Shown here: positions 1 through 5,894 of the stretch, piece by piece
Numbering within the stretch: position 1 is the stretch's first letter
Layout: every line of letters begins with the position of its first letter
Source: Chloroflexota bacterium
Lineage (GTDB): Bacteria; Chloroflexota; Limnocylindria; Limnocylindrales; CSP1-4
Assembly: GCA_021785115.1 (NCBI GenBank)
Contig: JAJYGO010000423.1
Coordinates: 1-9,088, forward strand
Direction of reading: 5' to 3'
Length of the DNA: 9,088 nt
The notes under the pieces: model-generated
Seen by the model: the letters and a program-made list of their open reading frames with translations, nothing else
Databases searched by the model: none
Told to the model about the DNA's origin: nothing
Position numbers and translations under genes: made by a program

Positions 1-376
1 CCAGGCGCGCCGACGCGAGGTGGCTGATCACCTCGTTCATGTTGGTGTTGGTGGAGGTGCCCGACCCGGTCTGGTAGACGTCGATGGGGAAGTGGTCGTC
101 CCAGCGGCCCTCGGCCACCTCGGCGGCCGCTGCCTGGATCGCCTCGCCCTTGGCGGCGTCGACCAGCCCGAGGCTGACGTTGGTCTCGGCAGCGGCGATC
201 TTGACCATCGCCAGCGCGCGCAGGAAGCGCCGGGGCATCCGCTGGCCGGAGATCGGGAAGTTGAGGACGGCGCGCTGGGTGGAGGCGCCGTACATCGCAT
301 CGGCCGGGACCTCCATCTCGCCCATGGAGTCGCGCTCGATGCGGGTGGCCTTGGCAGGGGCAATCTCGTCGCTCAT
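1..376 (-). CDS. fumC: Class II fumarate hydratase, N-terminal 125 residues (runs off the left edge)
   Basis: This would be the iron-independent homotetrameric fumarase of the TCA cycle, interconverting fumarate and L-malate in the cytoplasm. Only the N-terminal domain is in the window. Visible family marks are RDSMGE (15-20) followed by [14 protein letters not shown] (23-36), NFPISG (39-44), the AAAETN segment (61-66) and the conserved substrate-site block [15 protein letters not shown] (102-116). RDSMGE and NFPIS favour fumarase over aspartase, which also belongs to this superfamily. The start is the ATG at 376-374. No Shine-Dalgarno sequence precedes it, but a TACCAT box lies 6 bases upstream, suggesting a leaderless message. 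The gene diverges from the flavin reductase operon across about 430 bp of repeat-rich DNA. The catalytic Ser loop and the C-terminal domain lie outside the window and cannot be checked. Confidence 0.93.
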   Translation of the reverse strand, partial: MSDEIAPAKATRIERDSMGEMEVPADAMYGASTQRAVLNFPISGQRMPRRFLRALAMVKIAAAETNVSLGLVDAAKGEAIQAAAAEVAEGRWDDHFPIDVYQTGSGTSTNTNMNEVISHLASARL

Positions 377-382
377 GCGCCG

Positions 383-388
383 ATGGTA
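383..388 (-). promoter_or_regulatory. Putative -10 box for fumC, leaderless arrangement
   Basis: On the minus strand the hexamer reads TACCAT (TANNNT type) and ends 6 bases before the fumC ATG. A start site 6-7 bases downstream would put the ATG at or near the 5' end of the mRNA. No convincing -35 box is visible at 16-18 bases. The same geometry recurs at two other genes in the window. Confidence 0.45.
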
Positions 389-410
389 GTGCGGGCCGAC
401 CCCTGCCGGA

Positions 411-436
411 ACGGGCCGGATGGACGGGCCGGATGG
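411..436. repeat. 13-bp perfect tandem duplication
   Basis: The unit ACGGGCCGGATGG occurs twice head to tail, at 411-423 and 424-436. It lies 35-60 bases upstream of the fumC start, around or just upstream of where a -35 region or activator site would fall on the minus strand. Confidence 0.8.
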
Positions 437-509
437 ATGCGCAGGAACGGAGGCGCGGCGGCGCGTCGCCGCCGACACCGCGGCCGCGCAACCCCGAGGG
501 CGCCGGCTG

Positions 510-657
510 CCTGACCGCTGAGCGGGCAATCGGATGCCCATGCCCGCTGGGTGGGCAACCCGGCGCGCCGCGCCAGCCGAATCCGCCCGATCCGCCGCCG
601 CGCAGGTGACGGCCTGACCGCAGGGCGGTCATCCGCAACGGCCTGACCGCTCCGCGG
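510..657. repeat. Three dispersed copies of a CCTGACCGC-NNN-GCGG palindromic unit
   Basis: Copies begin at 510, 613 and 642. All share CCTGACCGC, then a 3-base loop (TGA, AGG, TCC) and GCGG, so the stem is kept while the loop differs. The middle copy is the longest palindrome: TGACCGC (615-621), loop AGG, GCGGTCA (625-631), a perfect 7-bp stem. The first and third copies also continue identically into GCGGGCAA. The pattern fits a small mobile palindrome or multiple regulator sites; nothing shows which. Confidence 0.6.
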
Positions 658-662
658 GCAAC

Positions 663-755
663 GCAACGGGCAACGCACCGGCCAGCAACGGGCAACGCAC
701 CGGCCAGCGCCGGGGGCAATCCACCGGGCAGCGGAGCGGGCAACGCCCCAGGCCA
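663..755. repeat. Tandem array of a ~22-bp unit, two perfect and two degenerate copies
   Basis: Positions 663-684 and 685-706 are identical 22-base units beginning GCAACGGGCAAC and ending CACCGGCCA. Two diverged copies follow at 707-730 and 731-755, keeping GGGGCAAT or GGGCAAC cores and a trailing CCGGGCA or AGGCCA. The array ends about 40 bases before the putative -10 box of the flavin reductase gene. In frame it would give a Cys/Pro/Arg-rich peptide with no family resemblance, so I read it as non-coding. Confidence 0.8.
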
Positions 756-793
756 GCGTGGCCGCTGCCGCACGCGGTTGATCGGCTGCCGCG

Positions 794-799
794 TATCCT
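794..799 (+). promoter_or_regulatory. Putative -10 box for the flavin reductase operon, leaderless arrangement
   Basis: TATCCT ends 7 bases before the GTG at 807, and no Shine-Dalgarno sequence lies between them. This is the spacing expected if transcription starts at the start codon. No good -35 match is seen 16-18 bases upstream. It is the only plausible promoter for the three-gene operon that I can see. Confidence 0.45.
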
Positions 800-806
800 T
801 CGCCGC

Positions 807-1343
807 GTGACCGTGCCCGCTGCCGACTTCCGCACCGCCATCGGCCAGTTCGCCACCGGCGTGACGATCGTCACCGCGCTCGACGGCGACCGTCCGGTGG
901 GCATCACGGTGAACGCGTTCGCCTCGATGAGCCTCGAGCCCGCGCTGGTGGCGATCGCGCTCGATCACCGCCGGTTCATCGTTCCGATGATCGAGGCGAC
1001 CGGGCGTTACGCCGTGAACGTCCTCGCCGAGGATCAGCAGTGGCTGAGCGACTGCTTCGCCGGCGCCAACGTCAACCCCAGCCGCGAAGTGTTCTGCGGC
1101 GCGCCCTGGCACCCGGGCCTGACCGGCCTGCCGATCATCGCGGGCACCGTGGCGTCGCTCGAGTGCCGCGTCGTCGAGCGCATCCCGCTCGGCGACCACC
1201 GCATCTTCGTCGGGTCGGTGGAGGCCGTCTCCGTGGCGGAGCCAGACGCGCCGCCCCTCCTGTACCACCGCCGCCGCTACCTGCGGATCGAACGCGCCAC
1301 CACGGCGCAGGTCGTCGGCAAGCCCGAATCGCCGGGCAACTGA
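807..1343 (+). CDS. Flavin reductase-like, FMN-binding split-barrel protein
   Basis: A 178-residue protein of the flavin reductase family (HpaC-like short-chain reductases). These reduce FMN or FAD with NAD(P)H and pass the reduced flavin to a partner monooxygenase; some relatives are oxygenase subunits. Family marks are FRTAIGQFATGVTIVT (8-23), the flavin-binding stretch GITVNAFASMSLEP (32-45), GLPIIAGTVASLEC (107-120), GDHRIFVGSVE (129-139) and PLLYHRRRY (150-158), where PLLYxRGRY is usual. The start is GTG 807 because the fold normally begins a few residues before FRxAxGxFATGV; GTG 813 is possible. It is first in an operon with the alpha/beta hydrolase (20-bp gap) and the crotonase. No oxygenase partner is in the window, so substrate and partner are unknown. 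Confidence 0.88.
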   Translation: MTVPAADFRTAIGQFATGVTIVTALDGDRPVGITVNAFASMSLEPALVAIALDHRRFIVPMIEATGRYAVNVLAEDQQWLSDCFAGANVNPSREVFCGAPWHPGLTGLPIIAGTVASLECRVVERIPLGDHRIFVGSVEAVSVAEPDAPPLLYHRRRYLRIERATTAQVVGKPESPGN

Positions 1344-1363
1344 AGCGGGCGCGAGGGCGAGGC

Positions 1364-2218
1364 GTGCCGCAGGTCCGGGCCAACGGGCTCGACGTCGGGT
1401 ACGAGGTGGCGGGCGACGGTCCGCCGCTCCTGCTGCTCCACGGCGCGTCGTCGGGCGGGCGACTCGACTTCGGGCACCAGATCAGCCGCCTTGCCGGCGA
1501 GTTCACCTGCTATCTGCCCGACGCCCGAGGCCACGGCGCGACGCGCTGGGACGCCGCCGACGGCTTCTCCTACGACTGGCTCCTCGACGACGTGGTCGCC
1601 TTCGCCGACGCGTTGGGCCTGGGCGCCCTCCATCTCATCGGCTTCTCGATGGGCGGCGGGACGGCGATCGGGGTGGCCAGCCGCTGGCCCGAGCGCGTGC
1701 TCACGCTGGTGGTGATGGGCATCACGCCGGAGCGAGAGCCGCGGGCGTCGGTGGCGCGCCGGCTGTTCGACGCCGACCGGGTCAAGCGCGAGACGCGCGC
1801 CTGGGCGGACGTGCTCGACAGGCGCCATGACCCGGTGCAGGGCGAGGGCGCCTGGGAGCGGCTGCTGCCGGCGATCGGCACCGCGATCGCGACCCAGAAC
1901 CTGCTCGGCCCGGCGGAGCTCCGGCGGGTGGACGCCCCGGTGCTGGTGATCGCCGGCGATCGCGACCCGTTCGCCCCCGTCGACCACGCCTTGGCGCTCA
2001 AGCGCCAGCTGCCCGACGCCCGGCTGCTGATCGTCCCCGACTGCGGCCACGAGGTGATGGCCCGCAAGCCGGCGATCGTCAACGAGGCGCTGGCCGGGTT
2101 CTACCGTTCTACCGCAGCGATTGCCGCCGCGCGCGCCGAGCGGTACGCCGCCGCCCACGGCGCCACTCGCGGCGGCGCCGCCGACGGCCCGCCCGCACCA
2201 CCGGAGGCACAGCGATGA
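1364..2218 (+). CDS. Alpha/beta-fold hydrolase
   Basis: A 284-residue serine hydrolase of the alpha/beta fold. The oxyanion-hole motif LLLLHGASSGG is at 22-32, DARGHGATRW at 53-62, the nucleophile elbow GFSMGG at 93-98 (Ser95), the acid in AGDRDPFAP (197-205, probably Asp201) and the catalytic His229 in CGHE. The triad is complete. The start is GTG 1364, with GAGGG at 1353-1357 six bases upstream; the open frame upstream only shadows the reductase. Residues after about 252 form an Ala/Gly/Pro-rich tail beyond the fold. The gene follows the reductase by 20 bp and its TGA overlaps the crotonase ATG. The context suggests a CoA-linked degradation pathway, where relatives act as enol-lactone hydrolases (PcaD) or C-C hydrolases. 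The substrate cannot be read from sequence, so I give no gene name. Confidence 0.88.
   Translation: MPQVRANGLDVGYEVAGDGPPLLLLHGASSGGRLDFGHQISRLAGEFTCYLPDARGHGATRWDAADGFSYDWLLDDVVAFADALGLGALHLIGFSMGGGTAIGVASRWPERVLTLVVMGITPEREPRASVARRLFDADRVKRETRAWADVLDRRHDPVQGEGAWERLLPAIGTAIATQNLLGPAELRRVDAPVLVIAGDRDPFAPVDHALALKRQLPDARLLIVPDCGHEVMARKPAIVNEALAGFYRSTAAIAAARAERYAAAHGATRGGAADGPPAPPEAQR
2203..2207 (+). promoter_or_regulatory. Shine-Dalgarno sequence for the enoyl-CoA hydratase
   Basis: GGAGG sits 7 bases before ATG 2215, inside the end of the hydrolase gene. It fixes the start of the next gene in the ATGA overlap and points to translational coupling. Confidence 0.8.
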
Positions 2219-3021
2219 CCCAGGACGAGCGCCACGAGTACGTGCACGTGGCCTTCCCAGCCGGGGAGCCGCCCCTGCCCGGCGTGGCGCTGGTGACCCT
2301 CGACCGGCGCGAGGCGCTCAACGCGCTCTCCTACGCGCTGCTCGCGGAGCTTGACGCGAAGCTGGCGGCCCTGGACGCGCGCCCCGACTGCCGGGCGATC
2401 GTGATCGCGGGCGCGGGCGAGCGGGCGTTCGCGGCCGGTGCCGACGTGAAGGAGCTGTCGGTCGAGACGCCGGAGTCACTTCGGGCGGCGGACCCCTTCT
2501 CCGCCGTCGACCGCGTGGCCCTGCTCGCGACGCCGACCATCGCCGCGGTCCGCGGGTTCGCGCTGGGCGGCGGGTGCGAGCTGGCGATGGCCTGCGACAT
2601 GCTGGTCGCAGGCGACGACGCCAAGTTCGGCCAGCCCGAGATCCTGATCGGCGTCATCCCGGGCGCCGGCGGCACCCAGCGGCTGGCGAGGGCGGTCGGC
2701 CAGGCGCGTGCCATGGAGCTCGTCCTCACCGGCCGCCGGATCGACGCGGCCGAGGCGGACCGGCTGGGCCTGGTGACGCGGGTTGTGCCGGCGGGCGACG
2801 CGATCCACGCCGCGCTGGAGCTCGCCGCGAAGGTGGCCTCGATGCCCCCGCTCGCCGTCCGCGCCGCGAAGGCCGCAGTGCGCGCGGTGCAGGACCGGAG
2901 CCTCGCCGACGGTCTGGCGTTCGAGCGGCGCGAGTTCGAGGCCCTGTTCACCACGGCCGACCAGCGCGAGGGCATGGCCGCGTTCCTCGACAAGCGCCCG
3001 GCGGCCTGGAAGGGACGCTGA
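2215..3021 (+). CDS. Enoyl-CoA hydratase/isomerase (crotonase family)
   Basis: A 268-residue crotonase, full length for the family, expected to hydrate 2-trans-enoyl-CoA to 3-hydroxyacyl-CoA in the cytosol. Visible marks are TLDRREALNALS (28-39), the oxyanion loop AFAAGADVKEL (71-81), the second oxyanion region and first glutamate in GFALGGGCELAMACD (114-128, Glu122), the second glutamate in FGQPEILIGVIPGAGGTQRL (138-157, Glu142) and the LTGRRIDAAEADRLGLV helix (171-187). Both catalytic glutamates of true hydratases are present (Glu144 and Glu164 in rat mitochondrial hydratase), so hydratase is favoured over the dehalogenase and decarboxylase branches. It is coupled to the hydrolase by ATGA. 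With the nearby thiolase it supplies two of the four beta-oxidation steps. PaaF-like aromatic-acid or fatty-acid roles are both possible. Confidence 0.92.
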   Translation: MTQDERHEYVHVAFPAGEPPLPGVALVTLDRREALNALSYALLAELDAKLAALDARPDCRAIVIAGAGERAFAAGADVKELSVETPESLRAADPFSAVDRVALLATPTIAAVRGFALGGGCELAMACDMLVAGDDAKFGQPEILIGVIPGAGGTQRLARAVGQARAMELVLTGRRIDAAEADRLGLVTRVVPAGDAIHAALELAAKVASMPPLAVRAAKAAVRAVQDRSLADGLAFERREFEALFTTADQREGMAAFLDKRPAAWKGR

Positions 3022-3042
3022 GGCACCGAGGTCGCCAGCCGC

Positions 3043-5187
3043 TCAGGCGCTCCGCACCGTCTCCGAGCCCAGCTCCGCCTCGAGTGCCGGCCCGCTCGAG
3101 GGCAGCGTCACCTCGAACCGGGCACCGGCCGCGCTCCGCCGATAGACGAGGTCGCCGCCCAGCGCGCGGGCGAGGCCACGGGCCACCGAGAGCCCGACGC
3201 CCGTGCCCTCGGTGCCCTCGGACGCGGCGCCCCGCGAGAACCGCCGGAAGATCCGCCGCTCGTCCCGTAGCGTCACGCCCGGCCCCTCATCCTGGACCGC
3301 GAGGGTGATCGACGGCTCGCCGTTGCGCGACAGACCGGGCAGCACCTCCACCAGGATCGGGCCGGCGGGCGCATAGCGCGCGGCGTTGTCCAGCAGGATC
3401 CACACGATCTGCTCGGTCGCCGCCTCGTCGGCGATCGCCACCGCGCCCGACGCCCGCTCGACTAGCGCGACCCGTGGGATGAGGCTCAGGTCAGCCGCCA
3501 CACGGCGTGCCAGCGGTCCCAGGGCGACGGGCTCGCCCTCCAGCTCGAGCGTGCCGCTCTCCATGCGGCTCAGGAGCAGCACCTGGCTGACCAGGCGGGC
3601 CAGCCGTCGCTCCTCCGTGCGGACTGCGGCGGCACGCTCGCGGATGTACGGGCTGCCGCTGCGCTCGAGCAGGTCCGTTGCCGCCAGCTCGATCGTGGCC
3701 AGCGGCGCGCGCAGGTTGTGCGAGACGCCGCGGAGGAACTCGCGCTGGAGGCGGTTGAGCCGCTCGAGACGATCGGCGCGGTTGGCCGCCTCGCCGTACT
3801 GCTCGGCCTCGACGATCACGCCGCCCGCGAGAAGGGCCATGACCTCGAGGCTCGTCTGGTCGCCGTCGCTCCACGGGGCCGAGGGGCGGAGGCCCGCCTC
3901 GAGCCGTCTGCCGTCGACGCCGAGCCCGGTCGGTGCCTCCACCAGCTCGGGATCCCCGTCGGACGGGGACGCGGTCGTGAACCCGCCGGGCGCCGCGGGG
4001 GCGCCGGCCGTCGCGAGGACGGTCCCGTCGGGCTCGACGATCCGCACCCACGCGACGTCGAAGATGTCGGCTGCCGCGCGGGCGAGCACCCTGCCGGCCT
4101 CGGGTGCGGTCAGGTGGATCGGGACGGCCGCGGCCGCCGACAGCGAGCGTCGCAGCACGGACTCGCGGTGGTCGAGCGTGGCCACGAGGCGGTCGAGGCC
4201 GGCGGCAACGCGTGCGATGTCGTCGTGCTGCGGCGTCGCTCGAACCGGCGGGACGCGCCCGTCGGCGATGGCCGCCAGCCCGTCGTGGACCACCACCAGG
4301 CGCCGGTGCAGGATGCGCGCCAGCAGTGCGGCCAGCAGGAGCGCGAGCAGGGCCGTGGCGAGCAGCAGGGCTAGGATCAGGATCGGCAGCTGGCCCGCCG
4401 TGGCCTGCACCGCCGACACCTGCGAGGAGAGGATCAGGTCGGCGCCGCCGCCGGGACCGTCCAGATGGGTGCGCGTCGCCACGATGTCACCCTGGCGCAC
4501 GACGCCGGGCGTGCCGGCTGTGGCCGCGAGCGCCGCGATCGAGCTCGTCGGGTCCGTCGCCACGGTCGTGACGCCGTCGGGCCCGGCCAGCGTGACGGCG
4601 TACCCGGTGAGCGTGGCCAGACCCGTGGCGAACACCGCGTCCAGCCGCCGGGCGAGCGTGATCCGCCCGACCGTCCGTCCGGCCGCGTCGGCGTCGGGGA
4701 TGGGCTGCGAGGTCACGAGGAACACCGCCCCGCCGACCTCGAGCACGGTGGGCGTGGCCGGGCTCGTTGGGGCCAGGCTGGCGAGGGCGGCGGCGACGTC
4801 CGCGGCTCCCGCCGTGACGGCGGTCGCGGGGCCGTCCACACGCCCCGCGGCGACCGACCCCTGCTCCACCAGGAACGCCACGACGTCGTCGTGGACGGCG
4901 GCGGACTGGTTCGTGGCCACCATGCGCTCGAAGACCGGCCAGGTGGCGTAGCTCGACGCCAGCGCGTCGAGGTCCGACTGCGCCTGCTCGAGGTGCAGCA
5001 CGGCCGCATCAACCGCCCGCTGGGTCCGGGCGACGGCATCTTGGCCAAGCGCGCGGTCCACCTGGACGTAGACCAGCAGCCCGAGCACGGCCGCGGGCAG
5101 GACGGCTGCCAGGATCAGGGCGATCGCGGTCAGGCGGTCGAAGGGGACGCCCGCGCCGCGAGCCAGCTGGCGGCGCAGCGGGTTCAC
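3043..5187 (-). CDS. Membrane-bound sensor histidine kinase
   Basis: A 714-residue kinase. A first membrane helix (about 18-43) and a second (about 267-293) enclose an extracytoplasmic domain of some 220 residues that I cannot assign firmly; its QSDLDALASSYATWPVF stretch faintly recalls CHASE4. Then come a HAMP-like linker (294-340), a GAF-like region (about 345-465), HisKA with H-box GVSHNLRAPL (487-496, His490) and HATPase_c with N-box ILLDNAARY (597-605), DEGPG (633-637), FRRFSRG (648-654) and GTGVGLS (661-667). All catalytic parts are present. The H-box has Asn after His and Ala at +4, where HELRTP is typical. The start is GTG 5187-5185, overlapping the regulator stop as GTGA, so the pair is translationally coupled. 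It would phosphorylate the upstream regulator. The signal is unknown. Its stop is 21 bp from the converging crotonase stop. Confidence 0.93.
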   Translation of the reverse strand: MNPLRRQLARGAGVPFDRLTAIALILAAVLPAAVLGLLVYVQVDRALGQDAVARTQRAVDAAVLHLEQAQSDLDALASSYATWPVFERMVATNQSAAVHDDVVAFLVEQGSVAAGRVDGPATAVTAGAADVAAALASLAPTSPATPTVLEVGGAVFLVTSQPIPDADAAGRTVGRITLARRLDAVFATGLATLTGYAVTLAGPDGVTTVATDPTSSIAALAATAGTPGVVRQGDIVATRTHLDGPGGGADLILSSQVSAVQATAGQLPILILALLLATALLALLLAALLARILHRRLVVVHDGLAAIADGRVPPVRATPQHDDIARVAAGLDRLVATLDHRESVLRRSLSAAAAVPIHLTAPEAGRVLARAAADIFDVAWVRIVEPDGTVLATAGAPAAPGGFTTASPSDGDPELVEAPTGLGVDGRRLEAGLRPSAPWSDGDQTSLEVMALLAGGVIVEAEQYGEAANRADRLERLNRLQREFLRGVSHNLRAPLATIELAATDLLERSGSPYIRERAAAVRTEERRLARLVSQVLLLSRMESGTLELEGEPVALGPLARRVAADLSLIPRVALVERASGAVAIADEAATEQIVWILLDNAARYAPAGPILVEVLPGLSRNGEPSITLAVQDEGPGVTLRDERRIFRRFSRGAASEGTEGTGVGLSVARGLARALGGDLVYRRSAAGARFEVTLPSSGPALEAELGSETVRSA

Positions 5188-5894
5188 GCCTCCTCGTCTC
5201 CGGTGGGGTCGCCCAGCCGGTAGCCGCCGCCCTTGACCGTGTGGATGAACTTCGGATTCGCCGGGTCCGGCTCGAGCTTCTGGCGCAGTCGCCGGATGGT
5301 CACCCAGACGTAGACCGGGTCTGCGCCGTCGGCGCCCGCCCAGACCCGGGCGAGCAGCTGGTCCGTGGTGAGCGGCTGGCCGCCGGCCGCCGCGAGGGCG
5401 CCGAGGAAGCGGCTCTCGACCGGGGTCAACTTGAGCCTGGTGCCGTTGACGATGGCCTCGCGGCGTCGCAGGGCGAGCACCAGGCCCGCGGCCACCGACT
5501 GCTCCTCGGAGGGGATCCGGTCCGCCATCCGACGGAGGACGCGCTCCACACGGACCTGCAGCTCCGGGTAGTGGAAGGGCTTCACGAGGTAGTCCTCGGC
5601 GAAGTCCCGGATCGACGCCGTGCGGGAGGACACCTCCGTCACCGCCGAGAGCACGATGATCGGCAGGTCGGCGCGCTTCTTGATCTGGGCCGCGACCTGC
5701 TCGCCCCGCATGTCCGGGAGCATCAGGTCGAGGATGACAAGGTCCGGCCACTGCCGGTCCAGCGCCGAGATGGCCGCGCTGCCGCGCGTGGCGACCGTGA
5801 CATCGAAGCCGTCTCGGCGGAGCCGGTCCTCCAGGAGCGCGTTGAGGCGGACGTCGTCGTCCACGAGGAGCAGGTGCGGAGCGCGTCCGGTCAA
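5184..5894 (-). CDS. OmpR/PhoB-family response regulator
   Basis: A 236-residue DNA-binding regulator. The receiver domain (about 6-122) has the acidic pocket VDDD (11-14), phospho-acceptor Asp56 in LVILDLMLP, Ser83 in VLSAV as the switch residue and Lys105 in DYLVKPF. The winged-helix output domain (about 135-227) shows LTPVESRFLGAL (156-167), the recognition-helix stretch VYVWVTIRRLRQKLE (194-208) and the wing FIHTVKGGGYRL (216-227). I chose TTG 5894-5892: it lies just before the LLLVDDD strand, has a G-rich stretch (GGGGGG) 8 bases upstream, and overlaps the lipoprotein stop as TTGA. The frame stays open far upstream, but that part shadows the lipoprotein's Pro-rich repeats. Phosphorylation by the downstream kinase should switch DNA binding. 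Candidate targets are its own operon and the divergent thiolase. Confidence 0.93.
   Translation of the reverse strand: MTGRAPHLLLVDDDVRLNALLEDRLRRDGFDVTVATRGSAAISALDRQWPDLVILDLMLPDMRGEQVAAQIKKRADLPIIVLSAVTEVSSRTASIRDFAEDYLVKPFHYPELQVRVERVLRRMADRIPSEEQSVAAGLVLALRRREAIVNGTRLKLTPVESRFLGALAAAGGQPLTTDQLLARVWAGADGADPVYVWVTIRRLRQKLEPDPANPKFIHTVKGGGYRLGDPTGDEEA

Larger units (their letters stand above)
377..793. other. Divergent intergenic region, repeat-rich, no gene seen
   Basis: The gap between divergent fumC and the flavin reductase is far longer than other gaps here, and no reading frame in it looks like protein. Open frames crossing it read as Arg/Pro/Cys-rich low-complexity sequence typical of high-GC shadow frames. 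It holds a 13-bp tandem duplication (411-436), an 8-bp perfect stem with a 3-base loop (456-463 with 467-474), three CCTGACCGC-NNN-GCGG palindromes, a TGCCC/GGGCA hairpin (541-545 with 553-557) and a tandem array of about 22-bp units (663-755). The word GGGCAAY occurs seven times, starting at 524, 553, 656, 668, 690, 714 and 738. Confidence 0.7.

Noticed and set aside
663..755. CRISPR array
   Set aside because: The units are directly adjacent with no unique spacers, and no cas genes are present.
778..783. TTGATC as a -35 box for the flavin reductase operon
   Set aside because: It is only 10 bases from the TATCCT box, far too close for a working -35/-10 pair.
629..907. Minus-strand frame with RCPLRCP-like peptide repeats
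   Set aside because: The apparent peptide repeat comes from the intergenic tandem DNA repeat, and the frame runs into the flavin reductase gene antisense. No start signal is present.
3386..4951. 521-residue plus-strand open frame opposite the kinase gene
   Set aside because: The translation is Ser/Arg/Ala-rich with no motif, as expected from antisense frames in high-GC DNA. The kinase motifs on the minus strand are complete.
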